A stretch of 64,000 bases of DNA from Pseudomonas sp. 31-12. GTDB taxonomy: Bacteria; Pseudomonadota; Gammaproteobacteria; Pseudomonadales; Pseudomonadaceae. The number at the start of each line of letters is the position of its first letter. Positions within the stretch are counted from its first letter, which is position 1. Location of the stretch: the NCBI RefSeq assembly GCF_003151075.1, contig NZ_CP029482.1:1736001-1800000 (forward strand). The letters run 5' to 3'. A program made the position numbers and the translations under genes. Positions 51,521-60,819 of this stretch are shown piece after piece. The notes under the pieces are model-generated. The model saw only the letters and a program-made list of their open reading frames with translations, did no database searches and was not told the origin of the DNA.

Positions 51521-53170
51521 ATGTTGAAGTTCAAACCCGTGCGCCCGGAATGGGTGACACTGATTGCCAGCGCCTTTCTGTTATCGGGCTTTAACTTAGT
51601 GCTTTGGCAGCACCTGTTTGATATCACCGCCACGGACGGTAAAGGCATCGTCATGCGCGTCGCGTTCGGCGTGATGATCCTGGCGGCCTTCAATATTGTC
51701 TTGACCCTCCTGGCGTTCCGGCGAGTGATGAAACCGGTCTTGATACTGATTTTCATGATCAGTGCTGGAGTGGCGTACTTCATGAGTCAATACGGCGCTT
51801 TGATGGACACCGGCATGTTACGTAACTTGGCGCAAACCAACGCGACGGAAGTGCGTGACTTACTGTCGATCAAGTTGCTCGCCTATATTCTGCTGCTCGG
51901 TGTTTTGCCTTCCTGGTTGTTGTGGAATATACCGGTTAGTTATCGCCGTTGGCACCGTGAGTTATTAAGTAAGGCGCTGGTGAGTGTTGCTTCGGTTGCG
52001 GTTATCGGTGGCGTCGCGCTGGTGAACTATCAGGGCCTGTCCTCGTTGTTTCGCAATCACCATGAACTGCGCCTGATGCTGGTGCCGAGTAACTACATCG
52101 GTGCAGGGTTCGGTTACTTGCGTGAGCAAGTTGTCTCCGCCCGGCAACCCTTCGTCAGAGTCGGCGAAGATGCCCAGCGAGATCCCGTCTGGCAAACCCA
52201 CGGCCGTAAATCCCTGACGGTGTTGGTTGTGGGTGAAAGTGCCCGGGCCGAGAACTTCGGCATCCTCGGTTACAACCGCGACACCACACCCAATCTGGAC
52301 AAGGAAACCGGCCTGATCGCCTTCACCGATGTGCATTCCTGCGGCACGGAAACCGCCGTCTCGGTGCCCTGCATGTTCTCAAACATGGGCCGCAAGAATT
52401 ACAACGCCAGCACGGCGAAGAATGAAGAGGGCTTGCTGGACGTGCTCAAGCGCGCCGGTCTGGACGTGATCTGGCGGGACAATCAATCGGGCTGTAAAGG
52501 CACGTGCGACCGGGTCACTCTTGATGATGTCAGCAACTTGAAGGACCCGGTGTTGTGCGCCAACAGTGAATGCCGTGACGAAATTCTCCTGCAAGGTTTG
52601 CAGCACTTCATCGATACGCTGGATAAAGACACCGTGCTGGTCCTGCACCAGATGGGCAGCCATGGCCCGGAATACTTCAAGCGCTACCCGAAAGAGTACG
52701 AACACTTCACGCCCGTCTGTGAAAGCAACGCACTGAATAATTGCAGCCGCGAAAGTATCGTCAACGGCTACGACAACACGCTGGTGTACACCGACCATGT
52801 GCTGTCGACCCTGATCGATCTGTTGCGCAGCAATCAGGACAAAGTCGATACCGCCATGTTGTATCTGTCGGATCACGGCGAATCCCTGGGCGAATACAAC
52901 CTGTTCCTCCACGGCACCCCTTACATGCTGGCGCCGGATCAGCAGAAGCATGTGGCGATGCTGGCGTGGTTCTCCGACAGCTACCAAAAGTCGTTCTCGG
53001 TGGACACCCATTGCCTGCAACTGAGCCGCGACAAACCCCTGAGCCAGGACAACCTGTTCCATTCGATGCTTGGCCTGCTGGAGGTCAACAGCAAGGTCTA
53101 CAACCAGGACCTGGACATGTTTGCCGGTTGTCGCGGTGCGGTCATCGACGGCGTCTTGGCCAAAGAGTGA
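51521..53170 (+). CDS. eptA: Lipid A phosphoethanolamine transferase (EptA/PmrC type)
   Basis: A 549-residue enzyme that adds phosphoethanolamine from phosphatidylethanolamine to lipid A, lowering charge and promoting resistance to cationic peptides. Five N-terminal helices (about 10-170) are followed by the periplasmic alkaline-phosphatase-like domain with VVGESARAENFG, the nucleophile Thr in CGTETAVSVPC, and DHGESLGE. The start MLKFKPVRPEWVTL is the family start; the long upstream in-frame extension is not. No pmrAB genes are here, so regulation is not visible. Confidence 0.9.
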   Translation: MLKFKPVRPEWVTLIASAFLLSGFNLVLWQHLFDITATDGKGIVMRVAFGVMILAAFNIVLTLLAFRRVMKPVLILIFMISAGVAYFMSQYGALMDTGMLRNLAQTNATEVRDLLSIKLLAYILLLGVLPSWLLWNIPVSYRRWHRELLSKALVSVASVAVIGGVALVNYQGLSSLFRNHHELRLMLVPSNYIGAGFGYLREQVVSARQPFVRVGEDAQRDPVWQTHGRKSLTVLVVGESARAENFGILGYNRDTTPNLDKETGLIAFTDVHSCGTETAVSVPCMFSNMGRKNYNASTAKNEEGLLDVLKRAGLDVIWRDNQSGCKGTCDRVTLDDVSNLKDPVLCANSECRDEILLQGLQHFIDTLDKDTVLVLHQMGSHGPEYFKRYPKEYEHFTPVCESNALNNCSRESIVNGYDNTLVYTDHVLSTLIDLLRSNQDKVDTAMLYLSDHGESLGEYNLFLHGTPYMLAPDQQKHVAMLAWFSDSYQKSFSVDTHCLQLSRDKPLSQDNLFHSMLGLLEVNSKVYNQDLDMFAGCRGAVIDGVLAKE

Positions 53171-53243
53171 GTGTTTCGACCTTTTTTTCACCTGCCGGTC
53201 GCTAACCTGCGTCCGGTACTTATTCCTACAAGAGTCATTGCAC

Positions 53244-53906
53244 ATGTCCGCGCAGCCCCCTTCCGCCATCGAGCTTGAGTTCGCCCGGCGCTACGATCAG
53301 GAACACGCCCGCGTCTGCCTTCAGCCGCGACCGCGTGGCCTGGCGGGGCGCTTGACCTTCTGGCGCGACGAGCAGCTGGTGCGCAACGCGCTCAAGGTCG
53401 CCGGCGAACCGGGTTTGATGCTTGATGTGGCGTGCGGCGCCGGGCGTTACTGGCCGGTGTTGGCCGAGCATGCGAACCGGGTGATCCTCGCGTCCGATCC
53501 TTCCCAGGACATGCTCAATCACGCCCAGACTCACCATGCGCAGGGCCTGCTCGCGCGGATCAAGACGTTTCAGAGTTCGGCCTTCTCCCTTGGTTTGTCG
53601 GCGAACGCGGTTGACAGCATTTTTTGCATGCAACTGTTTCAGCACATCGACTGCCCGGAACATCGGTTGGCCCTGCTGGCGGAGTTCCACCGCGTGAGTC
53701 GCGATACGGTGATTGTGGCGGTACGGATCGATGCGCATTTCAAGCTGCGTCGACCCGGCACAGCGGGCGCTCACCCGCGACAGCTGGCCGGCAAGGCCGA
53801 GGTCGAAGCCGAATTCAGGCAAGCGGGTTTCTGCTTGCTCAGTCACCAGGACTTCCTGCCCGGGTGTGCGCGGATGCGGGTCTACGTGCTGCGTAAGGCG
53901 AGTTAA
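53244..53906 (+). CDS. SAM-dependent methyltransferase
   Basis: A 220-residue class I methyltransferase with motif I LMLDVACGAGRYWPVLAEH, an ASDPSQDM acidic loop and the later SIFCMQLFQHID. The substrate is not deducible. It follows eptA after 73 bases on the same strand and may be expressed from the eptA promoter, but no functional link is evident. Confidence 0.83.
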   Translation: MSAQPPSAIELEFARRYDQEHARVCLQPRPRGLAGRLTFWRDEQLVRNALKVAGEPGLMLDVACGAGRYWPVLAEHANRVILASDPSQDMLNHAQTHHAQGLLARIKTFQSSAFSLGLSANAVDSIFCMQLFQHIDCPEHRLALLAEFHRVSRDTVIVAVRIDAHFKLRRPGTAGAHPRQLAGKAEVEAEFRQAGFCLLSHQDFLPGCARMRVYVLRKAS

Positions 53907-54029
53907 CTTCCGCTTGTCAGACATTTCTTGCCGTCTGGCAGGTCTTTTCGCTAAAGCTCTTGTTCAGTGGATGCGCGGAAATCGCCGGGGGCGATATATA
54001 CTGCGCGCCATTCTTCAAGGGAGAGCCGT

Positions 54030-55163
54030 GTGGCCATCGATATTCACTGGATTCGCGACAACGATAGCCTCGGTCAGTTTTGCGCCGAGTGGCAGCAGCT
54101 GCCATTCGTTGCCCTCGACACCGAATTCATGCGGGTCGACACCTTTTATCCGATTGCAGGCCTGTTGCAGATCGGCGATGGCGTACGCGCTTACCTGATT
54201 GACCCCCTGACCATCGACAACTGGCAACCTCTGGCCGCGTTGCTGGAAAACCCGGCCGTGGTCAAAGTCGTCCATGCCTGCAGCGAAGACCTCGAAGTCT
54301 TGCTGCGCCTGACCGGCAGCCTGCCGGCGCCGTTGTTCGATACGCAACTGGCCGCCGCTTACCTGAACCTCGGTTTCTCGATGGGTTATTCGCGGTTGGT
54401 GCAGGAAGTGCTCAGCATCGACCTGCCCAAGGGCGAGACCCGTTCCGACTGGCTGCAACGGCCGCTGTCCGACACCCAGATCAGCTACGCCGCCGAAGAT
54501 GCCTTGCACCTGGCGGAAGTTTTCGTACAGCTGCGTCCGAAGCTGTCTGACGACAAGTACGCCTGGGTCCTGGAAGACGGCGCCGAGCTGGTGGCCAACT
54601 TGCGCCGTGAGGTCGACCCGTACGAGGTCTATCGCGACGCCAAACTGGCCTGGAAACTCTCCCGCGCCCAACTCGCCGTGTTGCGCGAGCTGTGCGCCTG
54701 GCGTGAGCGCGAAGCCCGCGCCCGTGATTTGCCGCGCAATCGCATCGTGCGTGAGCATTCGCTGTGGCCGTTGGCGCGCACCCAACCGGACAACCTCGGC
54801 GCGCTGGCGAAAATCGAAGACATGCACCCGCGTACCGTGCGTCAGGACGGTGAATTTCTGCTTGATCTGATCAAGCGCTCTGGCAGTGTGTCGCCAGACC
54901 AATGGCCGCCCGCCGTGCCGGAGCCATTGCCGGTGGACGCCGCCAACCTGGTTAAACAGCTGCGTGCGATCGGCCAGGCCGAAGCCGAGCGCTTGAACAT
55001 CGCGCCGGAACTGATGCTGCGCAAGAAAACCCTGGAAGCGTTGCTCAAGAGCGGCTATCCCAACGGTCCTTACCAATTGCCTGATTCGCTGCGTGGCTGG
55101 CGCCGCGAGTTGATGGGCCAGGCGCTGCTCGACAGCCTGGCCACCGCCGGAGAACAGCCTTGA
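54030..55163 (+). CDS. rnd: Ribonuclease D
   Basis: A 377-residue 3'-5' exoribonuclease that trims tRNA precursors. The DEDD catalytic residues are seen in [25 protein letters not shown] and [13 protein letters not shown], and an HRDC domain (about 210-290) follows. GTG is used as the start because AAGGGAGAGCC lies before it and the family begins AIDIHW. Its stop overlaps the YcgL start. Confidence 0.94.
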   Translation: MAIDIHWIRDNDSLGQFCAEWQQLPFVALDTEFMRVDTFYPIAGLLQIGDGVRAYLIDPLTIDNWQPLAALLENPAVVKVVHACSEDLEVLLRLTGSLPAPLFDTQLAAAYLNLGFSMGYSRLVQEVLSIDLPKGETRSDWLQRPLSDTQISYAAEDALHLAEVFVQLRPKLSDDKYAWVLEDGAELVANLRREVDPYEVYRDAKLAWKLSRAQLAVLRELCAWREREARARDLPRNRIVREHSLWPLARTQPDNLGALAKIEDMHPRTVRQDGEFLLDLIKRSGSVSPDQWPPAVPEPLPVDAANLVKQLRAIGQAEAERLNIAPELMLRKKTLEALLKSGYPNGPYQLPDSLRGWRRELMGQALLDSLATAGEQP

Positions 55164-55453
55164 AACGTATTTGCTCCATCTACCGAAGCCTGAAGAAAAA
55201 CGAGATGTACCTCTACGTGCTCAAAAGCGATGCACTGGAGCGTGTCCCGGAAAGTCTGATGGCCGCCTTCGGCAAACCTCATCACGCTTTCGACCTGGTG
55301 CTGACCCCCGAGCGCAAACTGTCGCGCGAGGACATCACCGTGGTCCTGGAAAACCTTGAGAAGCAGGGCTACCACCTGCAAATGCCGCCGGCCGAAGACG
55401 AATACATCGAACACTTGCCGGAAGAATTGCTGCGACGCAACGACCCGATGTGA
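55160..55453 (+). CDS. YcgL domain protein
   Basis: A 97-residue YcgL/UPF0745-type protein, [21 protein letters not shown] with a C-terminal [12 protein letters not shown], both typical of the family. It starts at TTG overlapping the rnd stop and is conserved behind rnd in pseudomonads, so a linked role in RNA metabolism is possible, but the function is unknown. Confidence 0.88.
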   Translation: MKRICSIYRSLKKNEMYLYVLKSDALERVPESLMAAFGKPHHAFDLVLTPERKLSREDITVVLENLEKQGYHLQMPPAEDEYIEHLPEELLRRNDPM

Positions 55454-55573
55454 TCGGCAGACAGGCTCTGTTCAGAGTCTGTGTGAAACACTGGAATGAT
55501 TTTGGCGATGGCCAGGGCGGCGGAGCGAAACTCCGTCGGCGGCCGTCTGCACTGTTTTTGAAAGGTTTGAACC

Positions 55574-56506
55574 ATGCGCGTTCTGATTGCTGAACACGAC
55601 CACCCTGTGTACGCCCAACTGTTGCGTCAGGCTGCGCCTGATCTGGAAGTGCTGACCAGCGGTGACTCCGCAGAACTGGCCCGCCAGGCGGCCGACTGTC
55701 CGATCTGGCTGGGCCAGCCGGATCTGTTGGCGAACCTGTTGCGCCAAGGCCACCAGCCACAATGGCTGCAATCGACCTGGGCCGGCATCACGCCGCTACT
55801 GGCCGACGGTTTGCGCCGCGATTATCGCCTGACCCGTGCGGTCGGGATTTTTGGTCAGGTCATGGCCGAATACGTTTTGACGTACATGCTCGGCCACGAG
55901 CGCGAAGTGCTGGCGCGGTTGGTCAGCCAGGTCGAGCGCAAGTGGGACAGTCGTCAGGGCCAAAGCCTGGCGGGGCGCAAGGTGTTGATCGTCGGCACCG
56001 GTGACATCGGTCAGACCGTGGCGAAGTTCCTCGTGCCGTTTGGCGTCGAGCTGTACGGCATCGCCAGCGAAGCCCGGGAGCAGGCGCCGTTTGTTGAAGT
56101 CGGCGCGCTGGCGGACTTGCCGCGTCTGGTCGGTGAAGTGGATTTCGTCATCAATCTGCTGCCCAACACACCCAACACCCACGACTTGTACGATGCGGCG
56201 CTGTTCAAGCAGTTCAAGCCGACCGGGTTGTTCATCAACGTCGGCCGTGGCGTGGCCGTGGTCGACGCGGACCTGGTGGAAGCCTTGAAAGAAGGGCATC
56301 TGGCGGGCGCGGTGATCGACGTCTGCCGCCAGGAGCCGCTGCCGCAGCGCCATCCGTTCTGGACCGCCTGGGGCTTGCTGCTGACCGGCCACAGCTCGGC
56401 ACCGACCTCGCCATCGATGATGGTGAACCTGTTTGTCGAAAACCTGCGGGCGTATCAGGCGGGTGAGGCATTGCGCGGGGAAGTCGATTTCAGCCGCGGT
56501 TATTAA
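55574..56506 (+). CDS. D-2-hydroxyacid dehydrogenase (GhrA-like)
   Basis: A 310-residue NAD(P)-dependent reductase. The cofactor loop is VLIVGTGDIGQTVAKFL, with the catalytic pattern of the family in INVGRGVAVVDADLVEAL and the later IDVCRQEPLP; the usual His appears in LTGHSSAPTSP. It reduces glyoxylate or hydroxypyruvate or related keto acids. The end of the gene lies 15 bases before a REP remnant that truncates the convergent nitroreductase gene. Confidence 0.88.
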   Translation: MRVLIAEHDHPVYAQLLRQAAPDLEVLTSGDSAELARQAADCPIWLGQPDLLANLLRQGHQPQWLQSTWAGITPLLADGLRRDYRLTRAVGIFGQVMAEYVLTYMLGHEREVLARLVSQVERKWDSRQGQSLAGRKVLIVGTGDIGQTVAKFLVPFGVELYGIASEAREQAPFVEVGALADLPRLVGEVDFVINLLPNTPNTHDLYDAALFKQFKPTGLFINVGRGVAVVDADLVEALKEGHLAGAVIDVCRQEPLPQRHPFWTAWGLLLTGHSSAPTSPSMMVNLFVENLRAYQAGEALRGEVDFSRGY

Positions 56507-57061
56507 ATTCGCCCCAATCAAAATGTGGGAGCGGGCTTGCAGGTAATCGGCCAGCGTTGCCTTGTCGCCCAGTTTGCCCACGGCCACCGCTGCGTGCAGT
56601 GCATAACCTTCAGGAATGTTCAGCTCCTTGCGGGTCAGGTCCTGATCGAAACCGGCCATGCCGTGGGTGTGCCAGCCGCTGATGCTCGCTTGCAACGCCA
56701 GGTGGCCCCAGGCCGAACCGGTGTCGAAGGTGTGCCACAGCGCCGGGGTTTCTTCGGTGGCGCCGGGGACGGCGAAGGTGGTTTTGGAAATCACGATCAC
56801 CAGCGCCGAGGCGTGTTGTGCCCAGCCACGGTTGAATTCGTTCAGCAGGCCCAGAAATCGTTCCCAGTTCGGCGTGTCGCGACGCGCGTAGAGAAACCGC
56901 CAAGGCTGCGAGTTGTAGGCCGATGGCGCCCAGCGCGCGGCTTCGAAGAAGCTCAGCAAGGTTTCCTCGGGAATGGTTTCGCCGGTGAAGGCGCGGGGCG
57001 ACCAGCGATCGGTGAACTGAGGGTGGATCGCATAATCGGCAACGCGTGAATTTGCACTCAT
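56507..57061 (-). pseudogene. Nitroreductase-family gene truncated at the 3' end
   Basis: The coding sequence starts normally at ATG 57061 (AAGGAAACTC site) and encodes an FMN nitroreductase of the Nfs/HBN type with RWSPRAFTGETIPEE and RWAPSAYNSQPWRF. Near residue 180 (KLGDKATLADYLQA) the family sequence stops at a REP element at 56522-56541. The frame then runs antisense into the 2-hydroxyacid dehydrogenase gene until 55796, giving a chimeric 422-residue product with about 240 non-homologous residues. The normal C-terminus, about 20 residues, is lost. The protein may be inactive; the listed interval covers the recognisable part. Confidence 0.75.
56522..56541 (+). repeat. Solitary partial REP element
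   Basis: The half-site GTGGGAGCGGGCTTGC lies at the break point of the nitroreductase gene, with no partner copy nearby. Confidence 0.8.
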
Positions 57062-57338
57062 CAAGAGTTTCCTTGCTTCGTCTGAAAGTGAGGGTCGTCT
57101 AAAGCCTGCGGGCGCAGTTGAGCTGAGCACTAAGGCTTTCGAGAGCCTGGCAGTTCACCTGAATGCAACGCGGCTAAGCGTTAATGGCATTTGGGCATGG
57201 CTCCTTGCGACTGGCAAAGCTACGTGGCGGCGCAAAAACTGACAAGCCCCGTTATACCGGCAGTCGCCAATGCTTGGCCCGCAAGGGCCTTGGCACTAGA
57301 CTGGCGGCCTTTTCACCACCTGATGTTGATGCTGAACC

Positions 57339-57788
57339 ATGGCCGCCAAAGTCGAACCCTTCTGGATACGCAAAACCCTCGATCAACTCGATCCGCAGGA
57401 GTGGGAATCGCTGTGCGACGGCTGTGGCCTGTGCTGCCTGCAAAAGCTCGAAGATGAAGAGGACAACTCGGTCTATTACACGCGCATCGCCTGCAAGCTG
57501 CTGGACCTGAAAACCTGCCAGTGCACCGACTACCCGAACCGCCGCGACTTCGTCCCCGATTGCATCCAGCTCACGCCGGGCAAGGCTGACGAGTTCAAAT
57601 GGCTGCCGCCGACTTGCGGCTATCGTCTGGTCAGCGAAGGCAAGGACTTGCCCCTGTGGCATCACCTGGTGTGCGGTGATCGCGATGCGGTGCACCACGA
57701 ACGTATTTCCCAGTCCGGGCGCATGCTCGCCGAAGGCAGCGTGGCCGAAGACGACTGGGAAGATCATCTGATTTTCCGGGCAGGCTGA
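57339..57788 (+). CDS. YcgN-family cysteine cluster protein (UPF0260)
   Basis: A 149-residue protein of the YcgN/UPF0260 family, which carries a CxxCxxxCC cluster (CDGCGLCC near residue 28, with CKLL and CQCTDYPNR following) likely to bind a metal centre. The function is unknown. It is preceded by about 275 bases without a recognised gene. Confidence 0.88.
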   Translation: MAAKVEPFWIRKTLDQLDPQEWESLCDGCGLCCLQKLEDEEDNSVYYTRIACKLLDLKTCQCTDYPNRRDFVPDCIQLTPGKADEFKWLPPTCGYRLVSEGKDLPLWHHLVCGDRDAVHHERISQSGRMLAEGSVAEDDWEDHLIFRAG

Positions 57789-57889
57789 ATGCCCACTGCA
57801 TGTGTGGCAGCCAACAGGCAGTAACAAAAAAAAAGGGGCCGCCAAGCAGCCCGGCGCGAGCACGTTCGCTCGCCACAACAGGAGTGTGT

Positions 57890-59119
57890 ATGGCTGTGGG
57901 ATTGCGGCGGGCGTTGGCCATTGGGCTCTTGGCCCTGAATTCGTCTGCGTGGGCGGCGAAGAAGGTCGATCTGGATTACCACGTGCGCCTGTTGCCGCAA
58001 AGCGATCAGGCCGAAGTGCGGCTGACGCTGGCCCAAGGCTCGGCGGTGCGCAGTCTGGATTTCGATCTGGGCGACGGCAGCCACTACAGCGACTTCAAGG
58101 CCGACGGCCAATGGCAGCTCACACCGGGCAAAGAGGCGCGCGGTGTCTGGCGTCCGGCCACTGACAAGGCCAGCCTGACTTACCGCGTGCGCATCAGCCA
58201 TGGGCGCAAGAGCGGCAGCTTCGATACGCGCATGACCCCGACTTGGGCGCTGATGCGCGGCGACGACCTGGTGCCGCCGGCCAAACTCGATCAGCAGGAC
58301 GGCATCGAGCTGGTGTCACGCCTTGAATTCGAATTGCCCACAGGCTGGAAAAGCGTCGAAACCGCTTGGCCGCGGATCGGCAAGAACAAATTCCGCATCG
58401 ACAACGTTTCCCGTCTGTTCGACCGGCCCACCGGCTGGATGCTCGCCGGCCACCTCGGCAGCCGTCGCACCAGGCTTGGGGAAACCGAAGTCACCGTCGC
58501 CTCGCCTCAGGGCCAGGGCATGCGTCGCATGGACGTGCTGACGCTGCTGACCTTTGTCTGGCCGCAGGTTCAAGCGGTGTTCCCGCGTCATCCCGCCAAA
58601 CTGTTGATCGTCGGCGCCAACGACCCGATGTGGCGCGGCAGCTTGGCTGCGCGTGAGTCGATCTATCTGAACACGCGCCTGCCGCTGGTCAGCGAAAGCG
58701 GCTCCAGCGCGTTGGTGCGTGAACTGGTGCAGGTCTCCGGGCGGATCAACGACAAACAGCGCAGCGACTGGATCAGCGAAGGGTTTGCCGAGTATTACGC
58801 GATCGAACTGATACGCCGCGCCGGTGGCATGAGTGATGAGCGCTATGAAAGTTTGCATGGCAGGTTGGTCAAGGACAGCCAGAAAGTCACCACGTTGCGT
58901 GGCGAACAGGTGAACCCGGCGCAGGTTTCAAAAGCGGTGCTGTTGCTGCAGGAACTGGATCGCGAGATTCGCTTGAAGACGCGCAACAAGCGGTCGCTGG
59001 ATGATGTGTTGCGCGGGGCGATGCATCTGGAGAGCGTGGATACCAAGGAATTTGTTCAACTCGCCGACAGCGTGATTGGCGGGTCTTCCAAGGTGCTTGA
59101 TACCGAGTTGCTTCAGTAG
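57890..59119 (+). CDS. Secreted M1-aminopeptidase-like protein lacking the zinc motif
   Basis: A 409-residue protein with a signal peptide (ending SSAWA) and a gluzincin-like C-terminal domain. The segment corresponding to HEXXH reads ALVRELVQVSG: Arg277 and Gln281 replace both histidines, while the Glu is kept, and the downstream EGFAEYYAIEL (Glu297) resembles the third-ligand region, although the spacing is about three residues short. The N-terminal part is beta-rich. Without the two histidines it can hardly bind zinc and may act as a binding or scaffolding protein. CAGGAGTGTGT precedes the ATG. Confidence 0.7.
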   Translation: MAVGLRRALAIGLLALNSSAWAAKKVDLDYHVRLLPQSDQAEVRLTLAQGSAVRSLDFDLGDGSHYSDFKADGQWQLTPGKEARGVWRPATDKASLTYRVRISHGRKSGSFDTRMTPTWALMRGDDLVPPAKLDQQDGIELVSRLEFELPTGWKSVETAWPRIGKNKFRIDNVSRLFDRPTGWMLAGHLGSRRTRLGETEVTVASPQGQGMRRMDVLTLLTFVWPQVQAVFPRHPAKLLIVGANDPMWRGSLAARESIYLNTRLPLVSESGSSALVRELVQVSGRINDKQRSDWISEGFAEYYAIELIRRAGGMSDERYESLHGRLVKDSQKVTTLRGEQVNPAQVSKAVLLLQELDREIRLKTRNKRSLDDVLRGAMHLESVDTKEFVQLADSVIGGSSKVLDTELLQ

Positions 59120-59122
59120 CGC

Positions 59123-59221
59123 CGCCATCGCGGGCAAGCCACGCTCCCACAGGTATTGTGTCGATCGCAACATGGGTGGACGACACAATACCTGTGGGAG
59201 CGGGCTTGCCCGCGAAGAGGC
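59123..59221. repeat. REP doublet with long arms
   Basis: Inverted GTGGGAGCG copies whose pairing extends through ACAGGTATTGTGTCG and its complement, giving about 40-base arms after the M1-like gene. Confidence 0.85.
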
Positions 59222-59246
59222 CGTCAGCCTCAGCGAAAATCCCGGA

Positions 59247-59624
59247 TCAAACCCCGGTCTTGGGCGACTTCAACGAATCATTCCCGGTCACCGTAGCGGT
59301 ATTGGTCGCCGCCTCGGCATTCGCCTTCAACTTGCTCAATTCTTCCCCGGCCCGCTCGATCTTCGCCCGAACGGTGTTCATGTCCTGACGGCTTTTCTCC
59401 AGCAGGCTTTTGGCCGAGCTGTGCCCGGTAATCCCGCGAGCCAGTGCTACACCGCCGATCGCCACCTGGATCAACCCGAAAATACCGCCGCGGCGCAGGC
59501 CCTTGCCCACCATCAGCACGCCACCGGCAAGCGAGCCAACGCGCTCCCAGCCGTGAACGTTTTGCTCGGAATGGGTCTGGAACGGGGTGGATTCGATGCG
59601 TTCTACGCGTTTGAGTTCGCTCAT
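59247..59624 (-). CDS. Small membrane protein (DUF2892/YgaP-like)
   Basis: A 125-residue protein. The centre (about residues 28-65, WERVGSLAGGVLMVGKGLRR to LIQVAIGGVALARGITGH) is the DUF2892 membrane unit, and the C-terminal part is a hydrophilic, partly coiled-coil tail (EKSRQDMNTVRAKIERAGEEL). No catalytic residues are seen. It stands alone between REP copies and the RNA methyltransferase gene. Confidence 0.7.
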   Translation of the reverse strand: MSELKRVERIESTPFQTHSEQNVHGWERVGSLAGGVLMVGKGLRRGGIFGLIQVAIGGVALARGITGHSSAKSLLEKSRQDMNTVRAKIERAGEELSKLKANAEAATNTATVTGNDSLKSPKTGV

Positions 59625-59716
59625 GATCTGTCTCCAGGCAGGAAAGGCTGCTTCAACAATAGATAGTTAAGCTGACTGCCGTGGCGGTCCGCTTGTTCCA
59701 TCGAATGTGCGGTGAT

Positions 59717-60187
59717 TCAGCGGAATTTTGCCCCGGAACGGGTATTGAGTCCCTTGGACATGCGGTCGTAGAGCACGACGTTGACTGTGGCGGCCAGGTT
59801 CATGCAGCCAGTGGTCGGGATGTAGACCACGTCTTCGCACCAGTCGCGAATCTCTTTATCCAGCGAACCGTCTTCCGGGCCGAAGATGTACAGCGCGCGG
59901 TCCGGATGGGTGTATTCCGGCAGCGAACGAGCGCCTTCGACCAGCTCCACCGCGACGGGCACGCAGCCCAATGGCAGGATTTTTTTCAAGTCGTCGATGC
60001 CAATCAGCGGGATGTCGTAGTGGACGCGCTTGGTGTCGGTGACGAAGTCGGCAGCGCGTTCATAACGCTTGCCGGTGTAGAACACGGACGCCACGCCATA
60101 GCAGCCGGCGGCGCGCATCACCGAGCCGACGTTTTCCGGTGATTTGGGGTTATACAAACCAATGCAGCTGTACCGTTTGTCTGCCAC
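59717..60187 (-). CDS. SPOUT-family RNA methyltransferase (TrmH/TrmL-like)
   Basis: A 156-residue SpoU-type 2'-O-methyltransferase. Conserved blocks are SPENVGSVMRAAGCYG (motif 1), YIFGPEDGSLDKEI (motif 2) and GCMNLAATVNVVLYDRM (motif 3), enough for TrmH-superfamily activity on tRNA. The GTG start gives ADKRYSCIGLYNP, the family start; a longer in-frame ATG would prepend about 29 unconserved residues. It resembles TrmL but is shorter at the C-terminus. Confidence 0.83.
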   Translation of the reverse strand: MADKRYSCIGLYNPKSPENVGSVMRAAGCYGVASVFYTGKRYERAADFVTDTKRVHYDIPLIGIDDLKKILPLGCVPVAVELVEGARSLPEYTHPDRALYIFGPEDGSLDKEIRDWCEDVVYIPTTGCMNLAATVNVVLYDRMSKGLNTRSGAKFR

Positions 60188-60276
60188 GAGCGGGGTGCCT
60201 TCGGGGAAAAAACGGCGATTATACGGGGATTGGGGGAGGGGTGTCGGGTTTGGAGATTGGTGGTGTCTGAACAATT

Positions 60277-60379
60277 GCTATCGCTAGCAGGCTAGCTCCC
60301 ACATTCGATCTTGGGCGTTCACACATACTCATGTGCACAGAAGATCCCCTGTGGGAGCTAGCCTGCTAGCGATGGGGCC
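60277..60379. repeat. REP doublet variant with CTAGCAGGCTAG core
   Basis: Inverted copies (60277-60303 and 60350-60379) carry GTGGGAGCTAGCCTGCTAGCGATGG, in which the usual GAGC/GCTC stem is replaced by compensating AGCTAG/CTAGC changes. Confidence 0.8.
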
Positions 60380-60399
60380 GGGTCAGGCACTGAAGATCT

Positions 60400-60771
60400 T
60401 CAGTCGTCTTTCTTCATCAGACCAGCCAACGCCGCAAACGGGTTATGCGTCGCCTTGGCGATTTTCGGCGTGCTCAGCGAACCTTCGTGAAAATACTGCT
60501 GGTCGGTATACCGCGAGTGTTCGTTGTCGTGGCAATACAGGCACAACAATTCCCAGTTCGAGCCGTCCTGCGGGTTGTTGTCGTGGTTGTGGTCGCGGTG
60601 GTGCACGGTCAGTTCGCTCAGGCGCTTGCCGGAGAACTCACGGGCGCAGCGGCCGCACACGTGCGGGTACATCTTCAGGGCCTTGTCGCGGTAACCCATT
60701 TCCTTGTCGCGCTGGTTGTCGGCGAGGATGCGATCCAGCTTCGAGGTATTGGTCGGCGTTGACGAACTCAT
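60400..60771 (-). CDS. YajD-family HNH nuclease
   Basis: A 123-residue HNH endonuclease-fold protein. CGRCAREF and CLYCHDNEH provide the zinc-binding cysteines and the central TVHHRDHNHDN with WELLCLYC makes the HNH core. The E. coli homologue YajD is uncharacterised, and its action on nucleic acids is only inferred. It carries no phage context. Confidence 0.87.
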   Translation of the reverse strand: MSSSTPTNTSKLDRILADNQRDKEMGYRDKALKMYPHVCGRCAREFSGKRLSELTVHHRDHNHDNNPQDGSNWELLCLYCHDNEHSRYTDQQYFHEGSLSTPKIAKATHNPFAALAGLMKKDD

Positions 60772-60819
60772 GGGTTCACCTTTGTAAAAGACTAATGACG
60801 GTTATGACGTGAGTTTAGC

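Noticed and set aside
53967..54029. Longer start for ribonuclease D
   Set aside because: The extra 21 codons lack conservation, whereas the GTG start has a good ribosome binding site and gives the family N-terminus.
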